From Owenia fusiformis (lineage: Eukaryota; Annelida; Polychaeta; Sabellida; Oweniidae), in NCBI GenBank assembly GCA_903813345.2, contig CAIIXF020000010.1, positions 31,898,425 to 31,962,424 on the forward strand: a DNA stretch of 64,000 nucleotides, written 5' to 3'. Numbering within the stretch: position 1 is the stretch's first letter; each line of letters opens with the position of its first letter. Made by a program: the position numbers and the translations under genes. The notes under the pieces are model-generated. The model saw only the letters and a list, made by a program, of their open reading frames with translations. It ran no database searches and was not told the origin of the DNA. Below, one piece after another: positions 11,700-22,546 of this stretch.

Positions 11700-12340
11700 C
11701 AGGCAAGGAGTTTTTATCTGGGTCTCAATTACCAGATATGGACGGGCACTAAGCCCCACAATTGGTATGGTTCTTGTGGCAGTGATGGTAAATGGCTGTG
11801 ATGGTAAATGGCTGTGATGGTAAATGGCCATGATATTACATGGCCATGATATTACGAAGCATGGCTGGAACATTGCCTAGATTGTTCCTGATAACAGCTC
11901 CATAGTGTCCTTGTATTGACTGAATCTGTTTTAGTAAGTGTACCAGCTCCAGCAATACCAGTAAACTGGCGTCCCATGACATCATCTATAAAGCACCAAC
12001 CTTTACACGAGGCCACCTTTTTAATTAAAGTTCCCTTTACACTTTTGAACATGTCCACAACATTCAAGCTTCTTGGTGTCAGTTCTTGAGTATATATTTA
12101 GGGGTCAGCTTTATCTCCTGCAGCATAGCTCTTACTGTCACCATCACCTTTAAAGTTCTCATAAACAATGTTATCATCCATAGATTGTTCAAAAATGTTC
12201 CCCATTGCAACCAACTCCATGACACCTGTACTGCCTAAATAGCTCTTCCCACAATCCGCATCATGAGACAATTTCCATTCTTCGAACTCTGCTTCTGGTA
12301 ATCTTTTTTTCTGGATAGTGCATGATGTACAATGATTAGA
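11700..12340 (-). pseudogene. Mutator-like transposase-domain fragment
   Basis: On the minus strand the frame around 12330-12110 holds HCTSCTIQKKRLPE, EEWKLSHDADC and VYENFKGDGDSKSY. This cysteine-spaced, GDGDS-containing arrangement is seen in the metazoan Mutator-like transposase domain. The downstream piece (12067-11860) continues with NVVDMFKSVKGTLIKKV and, after a frame change, a SIQGHYGAVIRNN-like stretch, also typical of the domain. The frame changes and lack of an intact ORF mark it as a remnant. Family assignment is from motif memory. Confidence 0.55.
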
Positions 12341-12437
12341 CAATGTTTCAGTTTTCAGATACAATACAAATGAAATACAAAATTGATTGTTTGAAATGTA
12401 TAAATCAGCCATATAATAAAGTAATTGAATGACTTGA

Positions 12438-12933
12438 TTAAACATCCAACCTTTGACTGAAGAAGAGGATTCTGGCATATTTGACAGCCTGTTCTAAAGA
12501 TTCTGGATCCTTTTGGCTTACAAAGATTTTTGTTGAAGTATTTAGTCCTTGTACACTGATTTCTTAAACAGCTTTAGCATTTTTTTTCAGCCTGCTGGTG
12601 TAATACATTAGTTTGCTGTGGAACTCATCAACTGACATATTATTTTTCTTGCTTGAGATCATCTAATTTGTCCAATTACTCCCATCTTTCTGCTTGTTTG
12701 GGGAGGAACCTCTCTTCAAGAACTTCTCTCAATTCCTCCCAATCGCTTTTTGTATCTTGCTCTAACTGTTCAAAATATTTGGCTGCCTCTCACTTAACTA
12801 AAAGTGGGATGAGGCTACATTTCCTTTTTGGTTTCCAATTCTTTAAAGTTGCAAATGTGCCTATAGTGTTTAACCATATAGAAACATTCTCCTCTGATTT
12901 TCCATGGAATTTGTCCAATATTGATAAATCCAT
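12438..12933 (-). pseudogene. retrotransposon Gag fragment
   Basis: Starting at an ATG on the minus strand (12933-12931), the sequence reads as a capsid-like Gag core: LDKFHGKSEENVSIWLNTI, then KCSLIPLLVK, AAKYFEQLEQDTKSDWEELR, LEERFLPKQAERWE and SVDEFHSKLMYYTSRL. The W, LL and F/W spacing matches the retrotransposon Gag domain of Ty3/gypsy-like elements. At least three stops and a frameshift disrupt it. The tail around 12500-12440 (QAVKYARILFFSQRL) is consistent with the end of the same domain. It is unrelated at sequence level to the intact Gag at 41.7 kb. Confidence 0.65.
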
Positions 12934-13279
12934 ACTTTTGTCAAACCTCAGACAGCTCAACCAAAATATGAACAGGGATCTTTATATTATTTGTACACAA
13001 TAGTTTGAGGTTTTTGTTTCTATCTTTAATTTATTTCACTTGTTTAGTTTCTGCTAATCTACTGCTAACATTCAGATAAATCTCTTTGAAGTCTAGACCG
13101 GGAGTGGCCCAAATCTCTCACATGGCATATAGTTTATCCGTCACAAGCAGACAGACAAGCAAAAGTTTAACAATTGGAATACTGCTTTAAATCCTAATTA
13201 GAAATCATTCCGTGACACTTTGATCATAATTGTAGAATATGTAATATGTAAGGCTCAAAATGTTTGGTGCTAATCTTTC

Positions 13280-13600
13280 TAATAACTGATTGTAGGGTAT
13301 GGAACAGGCAAATCTGTATAATTGTCTCAGGAAATACTTCTCCCAATGCCTATCTTTCTGTGAAGTCTTTGTCAAGCATAATTACTTTAATCGTATTGGT
13401 AGGGTTTGATGCCTTAAAGAAGTAGCCATAGCAGTAATTGAATGTGAATCCTCTGTAATGATGATCAACATCACAGCCACCATTGCCATCTTCCACCAAG
13501 TTAATGAAGAGTGGTTAATTCTTAGATTTGACAGTTTATGGGTGGCATCGACGAACAGAATTTCCCTTTATCTTTGGTACATTCTCACCATGTCTGAATC
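13280..13600 (-). pseudogene. MULE/ZSWIM-like transposase remnant
   Basis: In alternating minus-strand frames the segment shows LFVDATHKL (first catalytic Asp context), LVEDGNGG, FFKASNPTNTIKVIMLDKDF (second Asp) and a CLFHTLQS motif. This order matches MULE-type DDE transposases and their ZSWIM-like relatives. The third acidic residue and the SWIM zinc finger are not visible. Frameshifts and a stop after DFTER show decay. Confidence 0.5.
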
Positions 13601-13699
13601 TTGGTAAAATATGCCACTGACATCTTTTGTCATCAATGAGCTTTAAACTCGGAGATAGACGAGACTCTTTCAAGACGGGGATTTTCCCTCTTTTAGTGT

Positions 13700-13950
13700 T
13701 ATCTGTAAATTATCATCTGTGACAGCTCTTGCTTTGCTTGAATCGAAATTTGGTATCAAAAATATGTTGAGATTAACATCTTTACCTTCGAGTATAGCTT
13801 TCCTTGTAACTGGCAACATTGCATTGGTGGCTAACTCTGGCAGTCACTCCAAAGGCACTCTTGAGTTGCAAGTTGTCTGCAAACAGGGGTATCAGTTGTT
13901 GCTGGAGGTCGATGATGTTAACAGCACTTGACTCGGACCCGACATCATGG
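13700..13950 (-). pseudogene. unassigned protein-coding fragment
   Basis: A minus-strand frame reads AILEGKDVNLNIFLIPNFD followed by RAVTDDNLQITLKEGK. It resembles a conserved segment I associate with invertebrate retroelement proteins, but I cannot name the family. It ends in stops and lies just upstream of the MULE-like fragment on the same strand. The two may or may not belong together. Confidence 0.3.
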
Positions 13951-15474
13951 CATTATCCACTTTAATTCCAGAAATTTGAGCAACTTTTGATTGATTTTTG
14001 ACCAGATTTTTGACTGTTTGTGGTATTCATAGGCTTTATATCCAATTTGGGGGTTTAGTTCAAGAAAATTGTTTCTATATGAATCAAGCACTGCTTGACA
14101 TTGAGGCTACACTTCACAGATTATCCGTTTGTATCGTCTTAAAGCTGCATAAGTCAGGAATTTTATATGTAGGGATTGCTGTGGGAACTGACAGCATGTA
14201 TTTCTAGAATCCTGTCTTTTGCCATAAGTAGAGAAGGGGTCTTCTGTTCCTCATAATGGGCAATTAACAATGTATATTATAATGATATCGTAAGTACCAG
14301 TTCTAGTATTATGTTTGTTCTCCTTTTAAATAAATGAAACAACAAAAAAGTGTTTGGAGCTGTAGAAAGTATATTGTATAATCACACGTAATGTTACATA
14401 AGATTACATAACAAAAGAAATCACATAGAGTTACATAAGATTACATAACAAAGTAATCAGAAAACAAAACTTCCATACAAAGGGACACTTCCCAACGGTT
14501 CACCTACTGTTAATCTACGCTAAACCTACCCTAATTAAACTAAAGTAAACTACCCTCAAATGCACGTAAGTTAGAGCAAAGGGGATGGGAGGGTGGGAAA
14601 CTTTGCACAGATTGCTTAAACATCACGAAACTTAGCTAACATTTGCTTTGCTTGCCAGAACCTCTGAGACTGACCTGCTGACCAGTGAGAACAGACCCCC
14701 AGAATTGAAGCATGTGGTCTGTGGTTAATCTGTCATTATTGGTCATTAGGCTATCAGAGGTTCAAGCAGCCAGGCACCTGTTCCAATTATTTAAAGATAG
14801 ATACTGGCGTATCTCATCAATAAAGTTTCAATGGTGACATTTTCTGAAATAGGCACTTGCATGTTATTGTTCTTTAATTCATCCCTTAACTGTTTGATTG
14901 TAAGGGTTTCTTGAAATTCCTTTCCTGTTCTACTTCAGCACTTTTCTGCCTGGTTGGTCGGTGCTCATTAGGTTTTGTTTAAGACATTTTTATTTAGATC
15001 GTTTTAGAGAAAGTAATACTCAAATACGAAGTCAAATATCTCTCCTTGCACATCAAAATATTAGACTGAATACTAACCACATATGCCTTACACCATTAAA
15101 AGTGAGATCAGAAGTGGACATAGGCATTGCTTGTAGTGTTATTGATGTAAGGGATATGAGTGGAAGATCAAGTTGTCACTCCACTTATAAAAATAAGTTC
15201 AGTATAGACTTGTAGAATTTTAGCAGAATTTAGACTACGCAGAATACAGAATTTACAGAATTGAGCCCAAATACCATATTATTAACTCATCTCAACCTTT
15301 TTCACAGAATGCAGACACAGAATAACATCAAAGTAATTTTAGTTTTGCAGAATGCAGAAAACAGACAGATTGTAATTCAGAATTCAATCCAAACTGTTTT
15401 GCACATCAGCGAAACTTAACAGTCATAAAAAGCAATTATTCTCAAGGTATGTACCACCAATGGAGCCTTTTTGT
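13951..15474. other. no gene recognised; short tandem repeats
   Basis: No domain-bearing frame. Near 14390-14460 TTACATAAGATTACATAACAA is repeated with small changes, and around 15220-15370 CAGAATTTA/CAGAATGCAG units recur. Neither array is long enough to define a family. Confidence 0.4.
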
Positions 15475-15773
15475 GTCACTCATTGGCCTGGCAACTCTTC
15501 ATGATATTGGGAATGGTTTGCAAAGTAGGGAACCATCTTTTGCTCACCCTAGCTGGTGGAACCCTACCACCAAACATAGAATCCCTCACATAACTGACCA
15601 TTTACGACTCTATCATATTGGCTTTTCTATATGCTCAGCTTTAACAACTTTTATTTTGTAAACAGTGTCTGAAAAATTCCCTGGTAGGTCCTCCATAATC
15701 CATACCCATCTCTCCATCAAACGAAACACACAGCCTATGGTCAGACTCTTACCCTAATACTAATTCTCTAGTC
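15475..15773 (-). pseudogene. HECT-domain fragment, copy 1
   Basis: The minus strand reads SFDGEMGMDYGGPTREFF, the signature region of a HECT E3 ubiquitin ligase, where intact members have a G-E-x-G-x-D-x-GGP-x-REF pattern. This sequence and its flanks are a diverged duplicate of 17395-17720. The copy is broken upstream at 15773, exactly where the palindromic element begins, and stops follow the motif, so the catalytic cysteine lobe is missing. Confidence 0.6.
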
Positions 15774-17247
15774 CACGCCTAACCATCGCGTAAGCAGGCG
15801 TCACTGTACAGCGTCAAAAAATACAGTAGTACAGTTTTGTGTACGGTGACAAAAATTAACTGAGTTGAAGCAAAAACTATAATGAGGGTTTTAAAAAGAT
15901 TAATTAGATGAAAATAAATACGATTCCGGGTGTAATAAAAACAGCATTCTCTTAGGAATGGTTTTAACTTTCCAATTATGATAAAAGTTTTACGAGAAGT
16001 TTTTCTGACTGGATCGGCCCACGTAATTGACTCGAGAGAAAAATGGTGTTTTTTCACTTTTCGTTTGGTTATTATTTTCCCTGTCGTCTGAGAGTATGGA
16101 TTATTTTTATGAGAATATGTATTTGTTATCTACACATTTTAGAACAGATGAATATTCGGCAAATAATCATTCAGTGTATTTATTTAAAAAAGATCAGAAC
16201 TGTACGGTGACGCATCAGCTGTACGGTGACGCTTCCTTAGATTTTATGAAGTGCTCTAAGCTTACTGTTCAAACAAGAGGTAAAGAAGCGTCAGATCTAC
16301 ATGTACATTATCACTGGTAAGTATCAAGCGAAGGTTACAGCCCTCACCTTCGCATTTAAGATGGCGGACAGGAAGTATTAATTTCGATATTTTAAGTTTT
16401 CATGGAATTAACTATTTGAAAGTTGACGTAATGCTTTGGTATCATTTGAACTAAACCAGGCTTTTCTCATATGACTAACAAAGATAGCCTACATAGCCAT
16501 CTTTACCCCATGCAAGATATTGCATCTTTCATCCTAAAAAGTCACACGTGCAAGATGAGATTTACTTGTGACATCCCTTGTTTTAAAACATCAATAACAT
16601 AGCAACAAGAGAGTTTTTGGTTTCATGATCTTTACCGTATCATACATTTCCAGTAACCTTCCATTAAGCTGTGGAAGATATCGTTGAACTGTAGCGCCCA
16701 TGCACTATATATGAACAAATGATCATACTCCAGAGTTTCCATTTCATACAATCTTAGTCTCATTTAGTTCATCAAAGCATAGCGTCGCCGTACAGCTTGT
16801 GCGTCACCGTACAAATTTGATCTTTTTTAAATATACATAATGAATGGTTGTTTGCTGAATCTTCGCCCGTTCTAAAATGTGTAAGTAACAAATACATATT
16901 CTCATAAAAATAATCCATACTCTCAGACGGTAGGGAAAATAATAACAAAACAAAATGTGAAAAACAACCTTTTTTCACTCTGGTCGATTATGTGGGCCGA
17001 TTCACTCAGAAAGAATCCGAACAGTGCTCGTAAAACGTTTATCATAATAAGAAAGTTAAAACCATTTCTAAGAGAATGCTGTTTTTATTTCACATGAAAT
17101 CGTATTAGTTTTCATCAAATTAATTTTTTAAACCCTTGTCATAGTTTTTGCTTCAAAGCAGTTAATTTGCGTTACCGTACAGAAAACTGTACTCCGCTAT
17201 TTTTTGACGCTGTACGGTGACGCCTGCTTATGCGATGGTAAGGCGTG
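15774..17247. mobile_element. palindromic transposon with 5-bp target duplication
   Basis: The ends are inverted repeats beginning CACGCCT[A/T]ACCATCGC. The left arm (15774 to about 16240) and right arm (about 16780 to 17247) are inverted copies of each other over about 460 bp; the central 540 bp are unique. TAGTC stands directly outside both ends (15769-15773 and 17248-17252), a 5-bp target duplication. Each arm is itself bounded by GCGTCACCGTACAG-type motifs, partly in tandem, so the structure looks like two inverted MITE-like arms. The mirrored open frames in the arms (on + at 16027, on - at 16978) encode related peptides of no known family. Five-bp duplications with CAC ends fit Transib/RAG-like or some other superfamilies; no transposase is present. 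Confidence 0.75.
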
Positions 17248-17310
17248 TAGTCTTGATATGTAGAAGCACTGGAAACCTTTTAATACATTTAGATTATGTA
17301 GTAAACATAC

Positions 17311-17800
17311 CTCATAAAAGAGTAAATCAACTGAATTGAGCTGCATTTGATTCATGGTATATTCCTCCAAATTCAATTGATCATCTGGAGTCATGGCCTG
17401 GCAGCTCTTCATGATATTGCAAATAGTTTGCAAAGTAGGGAACTATCTTATGTTGACCCTAGCTGGTAAATCCCACCCACCATATATAGAACCCCTTACA
17501 TAATTGACCATGTAAGAACCTATTATACTGGTTTTTCTTATGTTCAGCATAAACAACTCTTTTATTTTGTCAACAATGACTGAAAAACTGGTAGGTCCTC
17601 CATAATCCATCCCCATCTTTCCATCAAATAAAACACAACCTGGTCAAACTCTTCATCTCTTAATCTTCTTAAACAGTACACCACATCGTCGTAAATTCTG
17701 CACCATCTTACCCACAGACGAATTCTCTTGTTCGTATCTACTGGTAAGAGCTTTGTAGCTTCCTTTCTTAGAAGATCAGACAATGATGGCCCATTCACCA
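17311..17800 (-). pseudogene. HECT-domain (G2E3-like) E3 ligase fragment, copy 2
   Basis: After an acceptor (TTTTTACAG) at 17801, the frame reads TKLLPVDTNKRIRLWVRW and CRIYDDVVYCLRRLRDEEF, matching the start of a HECT domain. A one-base shift then leads to VLFDGKMGMDYGGPT in the next frame, the HECT signature. Downstream frames continue as KELFMLNIRKTSIIGS and, after a stop, to MTPDDQLNLEEY, ending at a good donor GTATGT at 17310. The frameshift and stop mean no functional ligase. HECT ligases transfer ubiquitin through a C-terminal cysteine, which is not seen here. It is the fuller of two neighbouring copies. Confidence 0.6.
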
Positions 17801-18810
17801 CTGTAAAAAGAATGATTCACATACACAGTAGTTAGCTGCTACAGCACTGAAAAACAGCAACAGTGTGGCAAAGTAGACCAAACTAGATAACAGCAACACC
17901 AAGGCATAGTAAATCCCATTGAACAGCCATTACTGCCATTTATCAGCTGTAAAATAAATTAAAAAAAATGTCATTCAAAAATCACTTTAATTTTCTATGG
18001 AAAATTATACTAATTTTCGTACATTCTGCCCTGATTACACTGTTCTGAGTCTGTTTGATGATTTTTTGTACTTTCACCTTTGGTTTGACACAAGTATCTT
18101 AAACCATCTGAAAATACTCACACAAGGGAGGAATTAGTACATGGAAGAATACAAAGTACATCAATAGTACAAGAGACTAAGTATTCCAACAATTAAGTAA
18201 ATTGTTATAGCCTCCAATTGTTTTGTGGAAGTTGATGGTTTGTGTTTGGCGGTCAGTGCCTGTAACAACTTGAAGTTTTTTTTCATGTTATTCCTTGAAC
18301 TTTTTGATAAAATAGACAGTTTTGGGGAAGGAAAATAACTAATTGTTGCCAGACATTTACTCTGAATACTCCAAAACTAATCAATGTATTATGCATGATA
18401 TATTGTAGGCCTATAATATTTAATGACTCAAACAGGAAATTAGCTCTTCTGCCATTAAAAGTATTTTTTCATGTGTCATAAAGGCTTATATTTAAGAAAT
18501 AAAAGGTTTAATTTTAAGACCTTAGTTTATTTCAAAGTAACTTAGTATATGTACATTAGTCTATCCACACTATTTACAAACAATTTACAGTCCTATGTAC
18601 ATGTAGTTACACAAATATGTACTGTACTGTTCCACAGCTGGATGACTAACAGTAGTTAGCTTCATTTAAGATGGTTGTCGAGATTCTTTCAATAAAACTT
18701 CAATTTCAAATTGAATCTTGATTCAAAAAGTTTCCCCATGCAAATTAATAAAACTTCCATTGTATCACAAATGAATGCCCAAATACCCAGAATTTTAAAG
18801 AAAATGGATT
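17801..18810. other. no gene; one copy of a dispersed repeat
   Basis: At about 17880 AACTAGATAACAGCAAC begins a segment also present near 39996 and, shorter, near 32713, so a dispersed repeat is likely. Otherwise the stretch is AT-rich without a supported exon. Confidence 0.4.
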
Positions 18811-18888
18811 CACTTAGAACGACTGACTGAAGTTCATGATCTACGACACTATTACGTCATCATGAACTTCAGTTAGTCATTCTAAGTG
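18811..18888. other. 78-nt near-perfect hairpin
   Basis: The 30-nt arm 18811-18840 (from CACTTAGAACGACTGACTG) pairs with 18859-18888 with only one C-A mismatch and one G-U pair; the loop is 18 nt. Size and shape resemble a microRNA precursor or the core of a tiny MITE. It has no protein-coding content. Confidence 0.6.
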
Positions 18889-19159
18889 GAGTCGTTCTTT
18901 TTTAAATTCTCCAATATCGCGGTTGTTTGAGAATTTACTGGTAGTTATTTACCAACCTAGCTTTATTAATTTGCATGGCGAAACATTTGGAATCCAGATT
19001 CATCTGAGGTTTTTCAAAAGAATCTCTGCAACCGTCTTGAATGAAGCTTACTGCAGTTAGGAGTCAGCCAGCTGAGGAACAGCGAGAAGGCAAGACTATT
19101 TACAAATATTTACAAATTTTTTTATACAATCCTTATAATAATACAGTCCAACTTAGTAT

Positions 19160-20019
19160 TTACTGAAACTCTTCAACCATTTCTGCCTCATTGAAGCCTG
19201 TATAGTTCTGGTTTGGGAATTGCTTCCATATCCTATTGATGACACATGATGGAAGAGGTACCCTATTTTCTCTCCCTAGAAACGCATAGCACCATCTTAC
19301 CAACTGTCTGTAGGCGGTGTATCTCAACTTCCTGAAAATACATCAAAATATTCATTTAATTATCTAGATCAGGTTACATTCATTGTATACCAGGAACTCT
19401 AAAAAAACCTGTATGTTCAGAAATGTTAATGCCTTTTTTAAGAACACATAACCTAACTCACTTCATCTAAAAAATAAGACATATGTAGTAATAGCCTAAA
19501 ATTGTTTAATAACCATCTCCAGTTAAGAGCGTTTAGGGTAAACAGTAAACACTGGTCTACATTCTACAACTATGTAGGTTATTGCACAAAACAATGCATT
19601 ACGGCGATATCAGAGATCTACAGGGGATTTCTAGAAAATCGACAGATGAGAAGAAATTATATTCACTTGTTGATATCTAAGAATTTATCAAAAACTGATA
19701 CAATTTGCTTATCTTGATCTAATTCTCCTTATAAATTGCAATTTATTGAATGATTCTCAAACTTCAATAAAAAAAATTAACATACTCATGCAGTCTTATG
19801 TGTAGTTTCCTTCCATACTGGTAGTAGGCCGTCTCGAGAACATATGGATCTAAACATACTGGGGCGAATCCTGGATGCATCGTTATGCACTGGGCAACGA
19901 TGCTGTGTGATAACATGTACCCATGCCTTTTGTCTTCTATCTTGGTCACTTCCATACAGCATCGCCTGCTTTGAGAATCTTGTTCCTCGGGCATTCTTGT
20001 TCATTCTCCACAAGCGCAC
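19160..20019 (-). pseudogene. P2X7 cytoplasmic-domain-like gene, last two exons
   Basis: Exon A (20019-19786) follows a TTTCAG acceptor and ends at GTATGT. It carries the cysteine-rich CxCG opening, RRCCMEV, then CITMHPGFAPVCLDPYVL, as in the zinc-binding C-terminal (ballast) domain of P2X7 receptors and the many invertebrate proteins built on it. Exon B (19331-19160) completes it with KLRYTAYRQLVRW, VPLPSCVINRIWKQFP and YTGF, then TAA. Splice phases agree (GA|G). At 20003-20001 a TGA stands where the family has a conserved zinc-ligand Cys after CxCGx. This is most simply a nonsense mutation, hence the pseudogene call. No channel transmembrane part is seen; whether upstream exons exist is unknown. 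Confidence 0.7.
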
Positions 20020-20187
20020 CTGAAACACATAAATTTTAAAATACAATTAGTCTATATAGATAGACACATGGATATCTAGGCTCAGAATGGTAAAATGCAT
20101 GATTTTGAAATTAACACAAAGAGCAGAATCAGCAAACAAAGTAATATTCATTGAATTTTCAAACCCCTTCAGTTTTCATATGTCTTG

Positions 20188-21052
20188 TAAAGCTATGTTC
20201 AGCAAAGCGGCACCAAAGCATGGCGCTTTAAAGGGACTCGTAAAGCGGCACCAAAGCATAACAAAGCTTGATTAAAGCGTCTGGGTCGTAATAGGTCGTA
20301 GAAAAGCTCGGAGTAAAGCAGGATGTTCGGCAAGAGCGCCAAAAATTTTGGGCGCTCCGTTACGAATTGATTAAAGCGCCGAGAGCGTATTAAAGCTTCA
20401 CAAACCGTAACAAAGCTCAGCAAAGCTTGACCCAAAGCGTAGGAAAGCTCAACAGAGCTTGGTTCTAAGCGGGGACCCCAGTCTTTTCACGGTCTGTTAC
20501 CACTTGACACGCTTCGTTTAGATGTCTCAAGCTTTGCTACGATCTGGCATGAAGATCTGACACAAGGTCAGATGCTTTCATAAATATCTGACACTCTTTG
20601 TTACGCTTTCATGAAGGACTCTCAAGCTTTTTAACGAATTGAGGCGCTTTAATCAAAGATAGAAACGCTTTGTTACGCTTGACAAGCTTCCTCACGCTCT
20701 CTCACGCTCTTTCATGCCGCGCGACAAACACCATGTCTTCTTCAGATAGGTCATGATCTGGTCCATCTGGAATATCTGGATCTTCTTGTTCTACCATCGT
20801 CTTCTCGAGTCAAAGATGCAATGGTTTTATGGATCTACTGCATCTTTAGCCGATTTAAAGCGTGGCATTCACCGTTGGTGTGAACGTAGCTTTCAAAATG
20901 TTTGGCGCTCTTGCCGAATATCACGCTTTACTCCGAGCCTTTCTACAATCTATTACGACCCCGACGTTTTAATCAAGCTTTTTACGCTTTGGTGCTGCTT
21001 TACAAGCCGCTTTAAAGCGCCATCAAAGCGCCGTTGGTGTGAACATAGCTTT
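20188..21052. mobile_element. AAAGC-rich fold-back element
   Basis: The ends are inverted repeats around AAAGCTATGTTCA, flanked by TA. The left arm (about 20188-20340) and right arm (about 20880-21052) match as an inverted pair, including GCGCTTTAAAG, CGGAGTAAAGC and TTCGGCAAGAGCGCCAAA. The whole left half is studded with AAAGC and the right half with GCTTT, with GGGGACCCC in the middle, so almost the entire 865 bp can fold on itself. No transposase is encoded. The open frames at 20435 (-) and 20753 (+) are mirrored products of the repeats. Confidence 0.7.
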
Positions 21053-21869
21053 ATAAAAATATTGACTCATGCTCTTTGGTTCAGGCCTTTGTCGAATCTT
21101 TCTTAAGAGTCTTTGATACTGCATATGCCTGGACTTGTTCAAATAAAATAAAGTTGTCAAGGAGAGTTTCTTTTTTGATCTTAAGTAACATTTGATGGAA
21201 GATTAACAAGGCCTTTTACCAAATCCTTCGTGACGGAGAAGTATTTAGATTTTTCAGAATTATTGAGATATATTTTATTAAAATATATAAAAGATATATT
21301 AAAGTGCGTCTGAGAAAGGTAATTGTCGGGAAATGAATTTGGAAAGTAATTAAGGGAGTTTTAATATAATAAATAAAAGGACAAAATAAATATATATGTT
21401 TCTATAAATCAAAGTCTTTTAATGCATATTAAACTATTCATACAGAGATGTGTTCACAAACTTACAATTACAATCAAACAATATCAGTCGTTATATTTTT
21501 ACCTATTACGCTAATTATGACCGTCCGATGCAGTGTGAGAATATAACAATGAATCAATACAATTAAAGAACAATCAATCAAATGAGTCAAGCAACTAAAC
21601 AATCAATCAATACAACAACAAAATACTCAATCAGGAAACGCCTTATCCAGAAAATATATAATAATTTGGAAGTTTAAATCTAAAGTAAAACTTGTCAAGC
21701 TTTAAAAAGGTATATAAGAATAAATGAAATAGGCGAATCTGGTCAGTAATGTTGATTGTAACTAACAACTCACCCAAGGTTCCATGTCACGAGTTGTTTA
21801 TATATCCAGACTTATTGCTTGAACCCTATCCTACTGTTGAAGCTAGAGGAGACCGAACGCGAAAACCGA
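21053..21869. other. no gene recognised
   Basis: AT-rich. Low-complexity CAATCAAT-type runs occur near 21540-21640. No supported coding region. Confidence 0.4.
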
Positions 21870-22053
21870 CGGGCGAAAAACCTGATGTTTCTGGGGGCAC
21901 TTTTATACTCCCCCAGAGACAAAGTAAGGGGCAGGGATTATCCCAAAAACAGAAACATCGGGCGAAAAACCTGATGTTTCTGAGGGTGGGGGCACTTTTA
22001 TACTCCCCCAGAGACAAAGTAAGGGGTAGGGATTATCCCAAAAACAGAAACAT
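21870..22053 (+). repeat. tandem duplication, about 90 bp x 2
   Basis: Unit 1 (21870-21958) and unit 2 (21959-22053) both start CGGGCGAAAAACCTGATG and end with AACAGAAACAT. Unit 2 has an extra GGGTGG-like insertion. The first and last parts of each unit (CTGATGTTTCTG and CAGAAACATC) are complementary, so each unit can form a hairpin. Confidence 0.75.
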
Positions 22054-22546
22054 CAGACTTGTCCATTGGTTAACGCACTGTCACAATATTATTTACAAAC
22101 TAAAGGACTGACGGTGGTGCCCATTGCAATTGAGCATTACAAATTAAACATATATGATTGGTGTACAATGGAAATATAAGTGTGCCACTGACTAGAAGCC
22201 ACCGGCCTCTGTAAGGATAAGAACTGGAACTAAATACACAATGGGGATTGGTTGACAATGGTACAAAACTGTTTATAAAATATGAATGAGTAGAAGACTT
22301 GAAAATATTACATATAGGGACCCAAGTCCGTCACACACATATGTAGGTTCTGATACAATATGTCCTTAAAGTTAATTTTGCATTTTAATTATCTAAAAAC
22401 TGTATGAAAAATTGAAAATTTTTTCAATCGCCTATATAACAGTTGTTATCGGTGAAATAAAAGTTGTTAAATGTCTTTATATTCAGGTCTATATGCACAT
22501 ATTTGCACATAATTGTATACCCTACAAGTAAAAAAAAGGATATATG
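22054..22546. other. no gene recognised
   Basis: AT-rich spacer between the tandem duplication and the piggyBac remnant. Nothing supported. Confidence 0.4.

Noticed and set aside
16027-16978. Two similar small proteins (SESMDYFYENMYLL) as a gene pair
   Set aside because: They are the same sequence read in the two arms of an inverted repeat; no conservation outside the element can be shown.
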